Source: Eurosta solidaginis
Lineage: Eukaryota > Arthropoda > Insecta > Diptera > Tephritidae
NCBI RefSeq assembly: GCF_040869045.1
Contig: NC_090321.1
Location: 35,492,089 to 35,556,088 of the forward strand
Reading direction: 5' to 3'
DNA: 64,000 nt
Below, piece by piece: positions 32,163-43,634 of this stretch. A program made the translations under genes and the position numbers. Each line of letters opens with the position of its first letter. Within the stretch, counting starts at the first letter, position 1. The notes under the pieces were generated by a model that saw only the letters and a program-made list of their open reading frames with translations, was not told the DNA's origin and did not search any database.

Positions 32163-35100
32163 TTTTTTATACTCAGTTGAGCAGAGCCATGTCCGTTCGT
32201 CCGTCCGTTAACACGATAACTTGAATACATTTTAAGGTATCTTGATGAAATTCGGTACGTAGGTTCCTGAGCACTCATCTCAGATCGCTATTTAAAATGA
32301 ACGATATCGGACTATAACCACGCCCACTTTTTCGATATCGAAAATTTCGAAAAACCGAAAAAGTGCAATAATTAATTACCAAAGACAGATAAAGCGATGA
32401 AATTTGGTAGGTAAGTTGGACTTATGACGAGGAATAGAAAACTAGTAATATTTTGGACAATGGGCGTGGCACCGCCCACTTTTAAAAGAAGGTAATTTAA
32501 AACTTTTGCAAGCTGTAATTTGGCAGTCGTTGAAGATATCATGATGAAATTTGGCAGGAACGTTACTCTTATTACTATATGTACGCTTAATAAAAATTAG
32601 CAAAATGGGAGAAGGACCATGCCCACTTTTAAAAAAAAATTTTGTAAAGCAAAATTTTAACAAAAAATTTAATATCTTTACAGTATATAAGTAAATTATG
32701 TCAACATTCTACTCCAGTAATAATATGGTGCAACAAAATACAAAAATAAAAGAAAATTTCAAAATGGGCGTGGCTCCGCCCTTTTTCATTTAATTTGTTT
32801 AGGATACTTTTAATGCCATAAGTCGAACAAAAATTTACCAATCCTTTTGGGATTTGGTAGGGGCATAGATTTTATGACGCTAACTGCTTTCTGTGAAAAT
32901 GGGCGAAATAGGCTGAAGCCACGCCCAGTTTTTATACACAGTCGGCCGTCTGTCCTTCCGCTCGGCCGTTAACAGGATAACTTGATCAAAAATCGATATA
33001 TCATTACTAAACTTAGTTCACGTACTTATCTGAACTCACCTTATCTTGGTATAAAAAATGGCCGAAATCCGACTATGACCACGCACACTTTTTCGATATC
33101 GAAAATTATGAAAAATTAAAAAAAAAAGCCATAATTCTATACCAAATATGAAGAAAAAGATGAAACATGGTAATTGCATTGATTTATTGACGCAAAACAT
33201 AACTTTGGAAAAAAACTTTGTAAAATGGGTGTCACACCTATCATATTAAGTAAAAGAAAATGAAAAAGTTCTGCAGGGCGAATCAAAAGCCCTTGGAATC
33301 TTGGCAGGAACAGTATCGTGGTATTACATATATAAATAAATTAGCGGTACCCGACAGATGATGTTCTGGGTCACCCTGGTCCACATTTTGGTCGATATCT
33401 CGAAAACGCCTTCACATTTACAACTAAGGGCCACTCCCTTTTAAAGCCCTCATTAGTGCCTTTAATTTGATACCCATATCGTTCAAACACGTTATAGAGT
33501 CACCCCGGTCCACTCCTATGGCGATATCTCGAAAAGGCGTCTCCCTTTTAAAATACTCATTAACACCTTTCATGTGATACCCATATCGTACAAACACGTT
33601 ATAGAGTCACCCCTGCTCCTTTATGGCGATATCTCGAAAAGACGTCCATCTATAGAACTAAGGCGCACTCCCTTTTAAAATACTAATTAACACCTTTCCT
33701 TTGATATCCATATCGTACAAACGCATTCTAGAGTCACCCCTGGTCCACCTTTATGGCGATATCTCGAAAAGGCGTCCACCTATAGAACTAAGGCCCACTC
33801 CCTTTTAAATACTAATTAACACCTTTCCTTTGATACCCATATCGTACAAACGCATTCTAGAGTCACCCCTGGTCCACCTTTATGCCGATATCTCGAAAAG
33901 GCGTCCACCTATAGAACTAAGGCCCACTCCCTTTTAAAATACTAATTAACACCTTTCATTTGATACCCATATCGTACAAACGCATTGTAGAGTCACCCCT
34001 GGTCCACCTTTATGGCGATATCTCGAAAAGGCGTCCACCTATAGAACTAAGGCCCACTCCCTTTTAAAATACTCATTAACACCTTTCATTTGATACCCAT
34101 ATCGTACAAACGCATTCTAGAGTCACCCCTGGTCCACCTTTATGGCGATATCTCGAAAAGGCGACCACCTATACAACTACCACCACTCCCTTTCAAAACC
34201 CTCATTAATACCTTTAATTTGATACCCATATCGAACAAGCACATTCTAGAGTCACCCCTGGTCCACCTTTATGCCGATATCTCGAAAAGGCGTCCACCTA
34301 TAGAACTAAGGCCCACTCCCTTTTAAAATACTAATTAACACCTTTCATTTGATACCCATATCGTACAAACGCATTCTGGAGTCACCCCTGGTCCACCTTT
34401 ATGCCGATATCTCGAAAAGGCGTCCACCTATAGAACTAAGGCCCACTCCCTTTTAAAATACTAATTAACACCTTTCATTTGATACCCATATCGTACAAAC
34501 GCATTCTAGAGTCACCCCTGGTCCACCTTTATGGCGATATCTCGAAAAGGCGTCCGCCTATAGAACTAAGGCCCACTCCCTTTTAAAATACTAATTAACA
34601 CCTTTCATTTGATATCCATATTGTACAAACGCATTCTAGAGTCACCCCTGGGGCACCTTTATGGCGATATCTCGAAAAGGCGTCCACCTATAGAACTAAG
34701 GCCCACTCCCTTTTAAAAAACTAATTAACACCTTTCCTTTGATACCCATATCGTACAAACGCATTCTAGAGTCACCCCTGGTCCACCTTTATGGCGATAT
34801 CTCGAAAAGGCGTCCACCTATAGAACTAAGGCCCACTCCCTTTTAAATACTAATTAACACCTTTCCTTTGATACCCATATCGTACAAACGCATTCTAGAG
34901 TTACCCCTGGTCCACCTTTATGGTGATATCTCGAAAAGGCGGCCACCTATAGAACTAAGGCCCACTCCCTTTTAAAATACTAATTAACACCTTTCCTTTG
35001 ATACCCATATCGTACAAACGCATTCTAGAGTTACCCCTGGTCCACCTTTATGGTGATATCTCGAAAAGGCGGCCACCTACTGAACTAAGGCCCACTTCCT

Positions 35101-36183
35101 TTTAAAAGGACTCACTAACAGTTTTCATTTGATACCCATATCGTACAAACAAAGTCTAGAGTCACCCCTGGTCCACCTTTATGGCGATATCTCGAAAAGG
35201 CGTCCGCCTATAGAACTAAGGCCCACTCCCTTTTAAAATACTAATTAACACCTTTCATTTGATATCCATATTGTACAAACGCATTCTAGAGTCACCCCTG
35301 GGGCACCTTTATGGCGATATCTCGAAAAGGCGTCCACCTATAGAACTAAGGCCCACTCCCTTTTAAAATACTAATTAACACCTTTCCTTTGATACCCATA
35401 TCGTACAAACGCATTCTAGAGTTACCCCTGGTCCACCTTTATGGTGATATCTCGAAAAGGCGGCCACCTACTGAACTAAGGCCCACTTCCTTTTAAAAGG
35501 ACTCACTAACAGTTTTCATTTGATACCCATATCGTACAAACAAAGTCTAGAGTCACCCCTGGTCCACCTTTATGGCGATATCTCGAAAAGGCGTCCGCCT
35601 ATAGAACTAAGGCCCACTCCCTTTTAAAATACTAATTAACACCTTTCATTTGATATCCATATTGTACAAACGCATTCTAGAGTCACCCCTGGGGCACCTT
35701 TATGGCGATATCTCGAAAAGGCGTCCACCTATAGAACTAAGGCCCACTCCCTTTTAAAATACTAATTAACACCTTTCCTTTGATACCCATATCGTACAAA
35801 CGCATTCTAGAGTCACCCCTGGTCCACCTTTATGGCGATATCTCGAAAAGGCGACCACATATACAACTACCACCACTCCCTTTTAAAACCCTCATTAATA
35901 CCTTTAATTTGATATCCATACTGTACAAAAGCATTCTAGAGTCACCCCTGGTCCACCTTTATGCCGATATCTCGAAAAAGCGTCCACCTATAGAACTAAG
36001 GCCCACTCCCTTTTAAAATACTCTTTAATACCTTCCAAATCATCAAACCCATGTCATACAAACACATTCCAGAGTTAACCTAGGTTCATTTTCCTACATG
36101 GTGATTTTCCTTTATTTTGTCTCCAAAGCTCTCGGCTGAGTATGTAATGTTCGGCTACACCCGAACTTAGCCTTTTTTACTTG
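32163..36183 (-). repeat. mini-me-like repeat, copy D, with expanded tandem array
   Basis: Starts TTTTTTTATACTCAGTTGAG, has GTCCGTTCGTCCGTCCG near 32190, and ends GTTCGGCTACACCCGAACTT at about 36148-36167. It is 4 kb long because its monomer array (33400-36060) has about 20 units, compared with 2-4 in copies A-C. It lies between errantivirus integrase and LINE RT fragments. Confidence 0.85.
33400..36060 (-). repeat. ~130-bp tandem array with 390-bp higher-order units
   Basis: The monomer runs TTTGATACCCATATCGTACA, GAGTCACCCCTGGTCCACC, GGCGATATCTCGAAAAGGCG, ACTAAGGCCCACTCCCTTTT. Marked variants (CTACTGAACTAAGGCCCACT with AAAGTCTAGAG; GGGGCACCTTTATGG) recur exactly 390 bp apart at about 35070 and 35460, and at 35203 and 35593, showing duplication of three-monomer blocks. 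Short open frames here are artefacts. Confidence 0.88.
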
Positions 36184-37160
36184 TGGTGGCATGAGCCTTG
36201 AAGGTTAGATTATTATCGAACGTTACCCCTAAGATCTTTGGGTGACTGACAGTTGGTAGTGTGACACCATCGACGCGTACGTCCAATATTTGCGACATCA
36301 GTTCCTTCCACGTCGTAAACAGGGTGGCCGTGTATTTTGTCGGTGATAATGCCAAGTTGCGCGAGATGAAGAAACCGGAAAGATCTTGTAGATAGCTGTT
36401 TATTTTAGAAACTAATTCATCAGCCGAAGGGCCAGGTGCTGTAGCCATAATCGTGCAGTCGTCAGCATAGGAAATGATTGTGACTTCTTCTGGTGGGGAA
36501 GGGAGTTTTGATATGTAAAAATTAAACAAAAGCGTGGTTAGGACACCACCCCCGTTCAATTTTTCTAGGTTTAGAAATTTCGCTCCTAAATTCAACCGAC
36601 GCCTGCCGACCACTCAGGTAATTAGCGGTCCATCTTTTTAGACAAACAGGAAGGTTTGAGGCTTTTATGTCTTGGAGTAGCGTGCCGTGGTTGACTGTTT
36701 CAAAGGCTTTTGACAGGTCAAGTGCCACAAGCACCGTCCTATGATGGGGTTTTTGCTGATTTAACCCATGATCAATCTGAGTGTTAATGGCATTGAGCGC
36801 GGTGGTGGTGCTGTGTATTTTACGGAAGCCATGTTGGTGTGTGGCTAGGCGAAGATTTGCCGTGAAATGAGGGAGCAAAACCGTTTCCCATGTCTTTGCT
36901 ACTGGTGAAGGGAGTGATATCGGTCGATAAGATTCGCCTTCGTTGTCAGGTTTGCAAGGCTTTAGTAGCGGGATACTCCTTGCCATTTTCCATTTTTCGG
37001 GAATGACGGAGGATTCCAGTGACAGGCTGAAAACATGTGTTAGGTATTTTATTCCCTCATCGCCAAGGTGTTTAAGCATTGGCATGGCTATTCCGTTGGG
37101 GCCTATCGATTTGGCCTTACGGATGGCTGCTTCAACCTCTGTGGGGGTGCTATTGAATTG
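36184..37160 (-). pseudogene. non-LTR retrotransposon reverse transcriptase fragment
   Basis: Two overlapping minus frames (36522-37169 and 36167-36613) encode SIGPNGIAMPMLKHLGDEGI, ESYRPISLPSPVAKTWE, VLVALDLSKAFETVNHGTLL and the catalytic IISYADDCTIM, then HPKILGVTFDNNLTF. This is the fingers-palm-thumb order of a LINE RT, of the Jockey/CR1-like type by general resemblance. A frameshift near 36550 and truncation at both ends (copy D at 36183, another repeat at 37160) make it inactive. Confidence 0.8.
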
Positions 37161-38060
37161 TGTTATCAAATTGATATGTGTACAATGATTATCAAGCGTT
37201 TATAATAACATTTCCATATAAATTTTCTATTATAGGAGCCTAATTAGCCTATTTAATTAATAACTTTAATGGGTAAACAAATAGGTTTGGTTTTTGGAAA
37301 TTTTTCTCAAAAGTATAATGAAAACATTTAATAAGGGAGTTCAGAATTTTGTGCAAATAGTCTGGCATCATTGCATTGCAAACTTGTGTAGCATACTTTT
37401 TACAATACACCAACAAAATACATGGCTATGGACTTGCTACATCATGGCAAATACGCAACATAAAAGCCGTAGTTTATTTTTAAACGGTTTTATTTAGCTT
37501 GACTTGACAGGCCGGCCTGCCGCACGGCCGATGTGAACGAATTTTGTAATTAAAATTTAAGTAACTTCCTGATAAGCTACAAGCTTGAAACTAGGAATAT
37601 AGTTCCGAACCCCATGACAGTGCAATAATAAGAAAAAAACTCCGATAGGTGGTGCATGTATCGAAATATTTCAAAAAATCGTATTTGTGGTCCGATTTGG
37701 TCCATATTTGGAGCACATAATACATACATGAATAGAAAGCGACCTATGAACAAACATCGCCGCTAGGTGGCGCAAGGATCGAGATACTAAAAAAATCGTA
37801 TTTGTGGTCCGATTTGGCTCATATTTGGAACACATAGTACGTACAACAATAGAAAGAGATCTATGAAAAAAATCACCGCTAGGTGGCGAAAGGATCGAGA
37901 TATTAAAAAAATTCGTATTTGTGGTCCAATTTGGTCCATATTTGGAATACACAAACATGAATAGAAAGCGACCTATGATGTCCGATTTGGCTCATATTTG
38001 GAACCAAATATTACATACAGTCCGTTAGAAGTGACATCAAAATATTTTGGAGTTGGAGGA
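37161..38060 (+). repeat. composite repeat with CTCF-motif-like units
   Basis: Paralog of 9895-10500 for its first ~670 bp, then about three tandem ~113-bp units with CCGCTAGGTGGCGC at 37760-37773 and CCGCTAGGTGGCGA at 37876-37889 and a weaker TAGGTGGTGC near 37647. Each unit also carries GTCCGATTTGG and CATATTTGGAACACATA. Minus-strand open frames (37671-37958) are a by-product. Confidence 0.75.
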
Positions 38061-38487
38061 GGGACAAGCATACGTGGCGCAGAGTCGAGTAAAGTCTTTG
38101 GAAGGATTATATATTGAGGATTTAGATTGTAATAAATTGTCAGGAAAGAGTCCTTGTAATAATGAGTCACTAAATGAACTAAATAGAATGAGAAATAATA
38201 GGCACTTAACTAAAGACTAAAAACTTGAAAATAAAGTAAATTAAAAAACAATTAAAGTTAAACGGTTTTATTGAAAAAATACTTACATGAAGTAATAATA
38301 ATACTAAAAGCTAGAAAATAATTAGGTACGTCCTAGGTATTAGTCATCACATTCCTCATCAATCTAGGGCGTTGATCAGATCATTAAATAAAAGCGTTCT
38401 CATTAAGCTACAAGCTTAAAACTTATCAGATAGGTTAATATACCGACAAAATGTAAGAAAAGGAGTAAATAAAATAAAAAAGTTTAC
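38061..38487. other. unassigned AT-rich stretch
   Basis: No domain or repeat boundary recognised. Confidence 0.35.
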
Positions 38488-38786
38488 GCACTTCCTTTAC
38501 ATAAATGAACAAAAATCAACGAAAAATGTCTCATTATATAAAACATAGAAATTGCAAAAATATTTATGAGAAGTAAAAATATAAAGGTGGATCGCAATTG
38601 ATTGACTAATAATAACTCCTTTCCTACCAACTTTCCAATCCAAGTAATGTGCGCTCCACTTTTATAATCTCATAAATATTTTGCACTTTCTATGTCAAAA
38701 TTTAAAAATCAAAGTTTAGCAAGAATCTGTCTTTATATAAGGAGACATTTTTCGTTGATTTTTGTTCATTTATGTAAAGGAAGTGC
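38488..38786. repeat. ~300-bp inverted repeat
   Basis: GCACTTCCTTTACATAAATG at 38488 is inverted at 38767-38786, with the match extending about 55 bp; an inner pair (AAATATTTATGAG / CTCATAAATATTT) continues the stem. Non-coding, MITE-like. Confidence 0.75.
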
Positions 38787-39780
38787 TTACATTTTTTTAT
38801 TTCTATTCTGTTCCTTTTTAGGCTGTAATCAAGATTTTGGTACTTTTGTTTTTTTTTCACTGAGGTATAAATGTTCAACACTGCATACAAAATTTTTCAC
38901 ACCTTCATTAAGCCTCATAAAATTTTCAATTTACCTCAATGTTTTTTTTACGAAAAAATTGTTGTCGTTAAAATGTAGCAGAACAAAGACAATTCACCTA
39001 GCAGATAGTTTACAAAGGTGTTGGATCTTGAAGCAAACCAATTTTCGTTAATTGTTGATGAAATCTTGTTTTAGTGGCTAGATACTTCGACAAGTTATCA
39101 AACACTTTTCGTAACCGATTTTTGGACCTTCTTGAGCTTAAAAGAACTTGATGCATATGCACGTGCACCACAAAGAAGTTTGACGGAGTTTGTCATCGAT
39201 GAAGTTATTCTTAAATTGAAAACTAAATCAATGCATGAAACTAATAGCGTTTTCTTTTCTGGCTTAAGTGTTACGCTTTTTGTACGCCTCTCAAGGGTTG
39301 TTGTTCTATTCTGAAAAACAGTGAACCCTTTACAGGGTATTTCGTTCTTTTGTGAAAATGGTTGCCTGCTCGCAACGCAAAAGCGTTACACTTTTACCCT
39401 GTATAAAATGGCGGTGTGGCAGTGCAACTCTGTGAAACTCTCAATTCGTTCTTAAGTTCCACATATACTCTGTTAATATGAGTGAATATGGTAGGCGGAA
39501 ATTTTCTTTGTATGCACTATAAATGTTCAAAATTTTCTGGGGTAGGGGTAACTCTATTATGGCTTTACCATTTATTTAGGCAACAATTTATTTCAGAAAA
39601 GGAAACGCTATAATTTATTTTATATAGTGCAAGCATTCCGATAGGTATTGAGAGTTTGTGAAAAAATATATAGACATGCCATAAAAAGTGACACTTAAAA
39701 AATGTGTACAAAGAAATCCTATGTAAAAATTTTGAAAGCGTTACTTCTCGTTTGGGATGTCGGTACTTAAATTTTTCTTA
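38787..39780. other. unassigned stretch upstream of PLE copy 2
   Basis: No recognisable coding domain. The short frame at 39132-39314 matches nothing I know. The upstream RT part of the Penelope-like element may be deleted or replaced here. Confidence 0.35.
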
Positions 39781-40084
39781 TACATCCCAAAACAAATGAA
39801 TGAATTTAAGGAATTCCAAGTCAGGAATGCCTATGGGGTCACCAGCATCACCAATAATAGCAGATATAGTAATGGAAGAATAACTATCAAAGTTTGAAGA
39901 GGAATGCAAGCACAAACCGCGTCTGCTATTCAAGTACGTCGACGTTTTATTTGCTATTGCCAAAACAGATGCCATTGAAGACATGCTGGCAACCTTAAAT
40001 TCGTACAATAAATCTATGAAATTTACACTTGAGGTTGAGAGCGATGGACGATTGCCATTCCTAGATGCATTGCTTATAAAGAAC
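39781..40084 (+). pseudogene. Penelope-like RT fragment, copy 2, 5' piece
   Basis: Encodes MPMGSPASPIIADIVME, KYVDVLFAI (catalytic YVDD changed to YVDV) and LEVESDGRLPFLDALLIKN. An in-frame TAA follows IVMEE. The protein is cut after LLIKN by mini-me-like copy E and resumes at 43246. Confidence 0.75.
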
Positions 40085-43000
40085 AAGTAAGGAAGGCTAA
40101 GTTCGGGTGTAATCGAACATTACATACTCAGTTGAGAGCTATGGAGACAAAATAAGGGAAATCACCATGTAGGAAAATGGACCTAGGGTAATCCTGGAAC
40201 GTGGTTGTATGACATGTGTATCAAATGGAAGGTATTAAAGAGTATTTTAAGAGAGAGTAGGCCATAGTTCTATTGATGGACGCCATTTAGGGATATCGCC
40301 ATAAAGGTGGACCAGGGCTGACTCTAGAATTTGTTTGTACGATATGGGTATCAAATGAAAGGTGTTACTGAGCATTTTAAGAGGGAGTGGGCCTTAGGTC
40401 TATCGGTGGACGCCTTTTCGAGATATCGCCATTAAGGTGGACTAGGGGTGACTCTAGAATGTGTTTGTACGATATGGGTATCAAATGAAAGGTGGTAATG
40501 AGTATTTTAAAAGGGAATGGGCTTTAGTTCTATAGGTGAACGCCTTTTCGAGAAATCGCCATAAAGGTGGACCAGGGGTGACTCTAGAATATATATATAT
40601 AGACGATATGGGTATCGAATGAAAGCTGTTAATGAGTATTTTGAAAAGGACTGATCCTTAGTTCCATAGGTCGACGCCGTTTCGAGATATCGCCATATCA
40701 AACGAAAGGTGTTACTAAGCATTTTAAGAGGGAGTGGGCATGAGGTCTATAGGTGGACGCCTTTTCGAGATATCGTCATTAGGGTGGGCAGGGGTGACTC
40801 TAGAATGTGTTTGTACGATATGGGTATCAAACGAAAGGTGTTACTGAGCATTTTAAGAGGGAGTGGGCATTAGGTCTATAGGTGGACGCCTTTTCGAGAA
40901 ATCGCCATTAGGGTGGGCCAGGGGTGACTCTAGAATGTTTGTACGATATGGGTATCAAACGAAAGGTGTTACTGAGCATTTTAAGAGGGAGTGGGCATTA
41001 GGTCTATAGGTGGACGCCTTTTCGAGATATCGCCATTAGGGTGGGCCAGAGGTGACTCTAGAATGTGTTTGTACGATATGGGTATCAAATGAAAGGTGGT
41101 AATGAGTATTTTAAAAGGGAGTAATCCTTAGTTCAATAGGTGGACGCCCTTTCGAGATATCGCCATAAAGGTGGACCAAGGGTGACTCTAGAATGTTTGT
41201 ACGATATGGGTATCAAACGAAAGGTGTTACTGAGCATTTCAAGAGAGAGGAGGCATTAGGTCTATAGGTGGACGCCTTTTCGAGATATCGCCATTAGGGT
41301 GGGCCAGGGGTGACTCTAGAACGTTTGTACGATATGGGTAAGAAACGAAAGGTGTTACTGAGCATTTTAAGAGGGAGTGGACAATAGGTCTATAGGTGGA
41401 CGCCTTTTCGAGATATCGCCATTAGGGTGGGCCATGGGTGACTCTAGAATGTTTGTACGATATGGGTATCAAACGAAAGGTGTTACTGAGCATTTTAAGA
41501 AGGAGTGGACATTAGGTCTATAGGTGGACGCCTTTTCGAGATACCGCCATTAGGGTGGGCCAGGGGTGACTCTAGAATGTTTGTACGATATGGGTATCAA
41601 ACGAAAGGTGATACTGAGCATTTTAATAGGGAGTGGGCATTAGGTCTATAGGTGGACGCCTTTTCGAGATATCGCTATTAGGGTGGGCCAGGGGTGACTC
41701 TAGAATGTTTGTACGATATGGGTATCAAACGAAAGGTGTTACTGAGCATTTTAATAGGGAGTGGGCATTAGGTCTATAGGTGGACGCCTTTTCGAGATAT
41801 CGCCATTAGGGTGGGCCAGGGGTGACTCTAGAATGTGTTTGTACGATATGGATATCAAATTAAAGGTATTAATGAGGGTTTTAAAAGCGAGTGGCCCTTA
41901 GATGTATATGTGAAGGCGTTCTCGGGATATCGACCAAAATGTGGACCAGGTGATCCAGAAAATCATCTGTCGGGTACTGCTAATTTATTTATATATGGAA
42001 TACCACTAACAGCATTCCTGCCAAGATTCCAAGGGCTGTTGATTTCGCCTTGTAGAACTTCTTCATTTTCTTCTACTTAATATGGTAGGTGTCACACCCA
42101 TTTTACAAAGTTTTTTCCAAAGTTATATTTTGCGTCAATAAACCAATCCAGTTACAATGTTTCATCCCTTTTTTCGTATTTGGTATAGAATTATGGCATT
42201 TTTTTATTTTTCGTAATTTTCGATATCGATAAAGTGGGCGTGGTTATGGTCGGATTTCGGCCATTTTTTATATCGAGATGAGTGAGTTCAGATAAGTACG
42301 TGTGCTAAGTTTAGTAAAGATATATCGATTTTTGCTCAAGTTATTGTGTTAACGGCCGAGCGGAAGGACAGACGGTGGACTGTGTATAAAAACTGGGCGT
42401 GGCTTCAACCGATTTCGCCCTTTTTCACAGAAAACAGTTATCGTCCTAGGAGCCAAGCCTCTACCAAATTTCACAAAAAAAAAAGTATCCTAGACAAATT
42501 AAATGAAAAAGGGCGGAGCCACGCCCATTTTGAAATTTTCTTTTATTTTTGTATTTTGTTGCACCATATCATTACTGGAGTTGAATGTTGACAGAATTTA
42601 CTTATATACTGTAAAGATATTAAATTTTTTGTAAAAATTTTACTTTAAAAAAAATTTTTTTTTAAAAGTGGGCGTGGTCCTTCCCCGATTTTGCTAATTT
42701 TTATTAAGCGTACATATAGTAATAGTAGTAACGTTCCTGACAAATTTCATCATGATATCTTCAACGACTGCCAAATTACACCTTACAAAAGTTTTAAATT
42801 ACCTTCTTTTAAAAGTGGGCGGTGCCACGCCCATTGTCCAAAATTTTACTAATTTTCTATTCTGCGTCATAAGTTCAACTCATCTACCAAGTTTCGTCGC
42901 TTTATCGGTCTTTTGTAATGAATTATCGCACTTTTTCGGTTTTTCGAAATTTTCGATATCGAAAAAGTGGGCGTGGTTATAGTCCGATATCGTTCATTTT

Positions 43001-43245
43001 AAATAGCGATCTGAGATGAGTGCTCAGGAACCTACATACCAAATTTCATCAAGATACCTCAAAATTTACCCAAGTTATCGTGTTAACGGACGGACGGACA
43101 TGGCTCAATCAAATTTTTTTTCGATCCTGATTATTTTGATATATGGAAGTCTATATCTATCTCGATTCCTTTATATATGTACAACCAACCGTTATCCAAT
43201 CAAACTTAATATACTCTGTGAGCTCTGCTCAACTGAGTATAAAAA
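40085..43245 (+). repeat. mini-me-like repeat, copy E, with tandem array
   Basis: Starts AAGTAAGGAAGGCTAAGTTC and ends CTCAACTGAGTATAAAA. It has about 13 monomers at 40190-41940 of a variant marked TGTTACTGAGCATTTTAA and CATTAGGGTGGGCCAGGGG, distinct from the array in copy D. (GGAC)n at about 43088-43099. Inserted into the Penelope-like element. Confidence 0.85.
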
Positions 43246-43634
43246 TAACCACCTAACATTCGACTGGTATGAAAAAGCGACTGCATATGGAGGGTTAATA
43301 CATTTTTATTCCCACCAAGATAAGGTAATTATTATAAACACTGCCAAAAATTTTATAAAACGAGTACTTTCATTCAGTGATGAGATATATCACAGAAAAA
43401 ATACAGAAATGGTTAAGCGAACACTTGAGGATAATGACTTTCCAACCCATCTTATAAACAGATACATAAAAGATCACTTCGCTAAAACTGAAAATAATAA
43501 ACAGGGGGCAACTACAATATATAAGACATTGAGTCACCTTTGTACCAGGTTTGTCAAGCAGAATGAAGCATGTAATATGTATGACAAAGAAAAAGCTAGA
43601 ATAGCATTTAAATATGACAATACACTGCAAAAAC
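43246..43634 (+). pseudogene. Penelope-like element copy 2, linker after the RT
   Basis: Continues the interrupted element with LTFDWYEKATAYGGLIHFYS and KVIIINTAKNFIKRVLSFSD, the conserved post-RT region of Penelope-like elements, then KEKARIAFKYDN. It is cut again at 43634 by copy E2, and no GIY-YIG part was found beyond. The first residues of the open frame at 43016 belong to the repeat, not the element. Confidence 0.75.

Noticed and set aside
34090..36016. Repeated MIPISYKRILESPLVHLYGD-type frames, also at 19686, 40507 and 45007
   Set aside because: Chance translations of the ~130-bp monomer; the period is not a multiple of three, so frames last only one or two units.
38692..39314. Short frames of 119 and 60 codons
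   Set aside because: The first overlaps an inverted repeat, and neither shows a recognisable domain or gene structure.
33400..41900. Regular repeats that could suggest a CRISPR array
   Set aside because: Units are contiguous ~130-bp satellite monomers without unique spacers, in eukaryotic DNA.
43016..43245. N-terminal extension of the Penelope-like frame
   Set aside because: Encoded by the end of mini-me-like copy E; accidental in-frame read-through.
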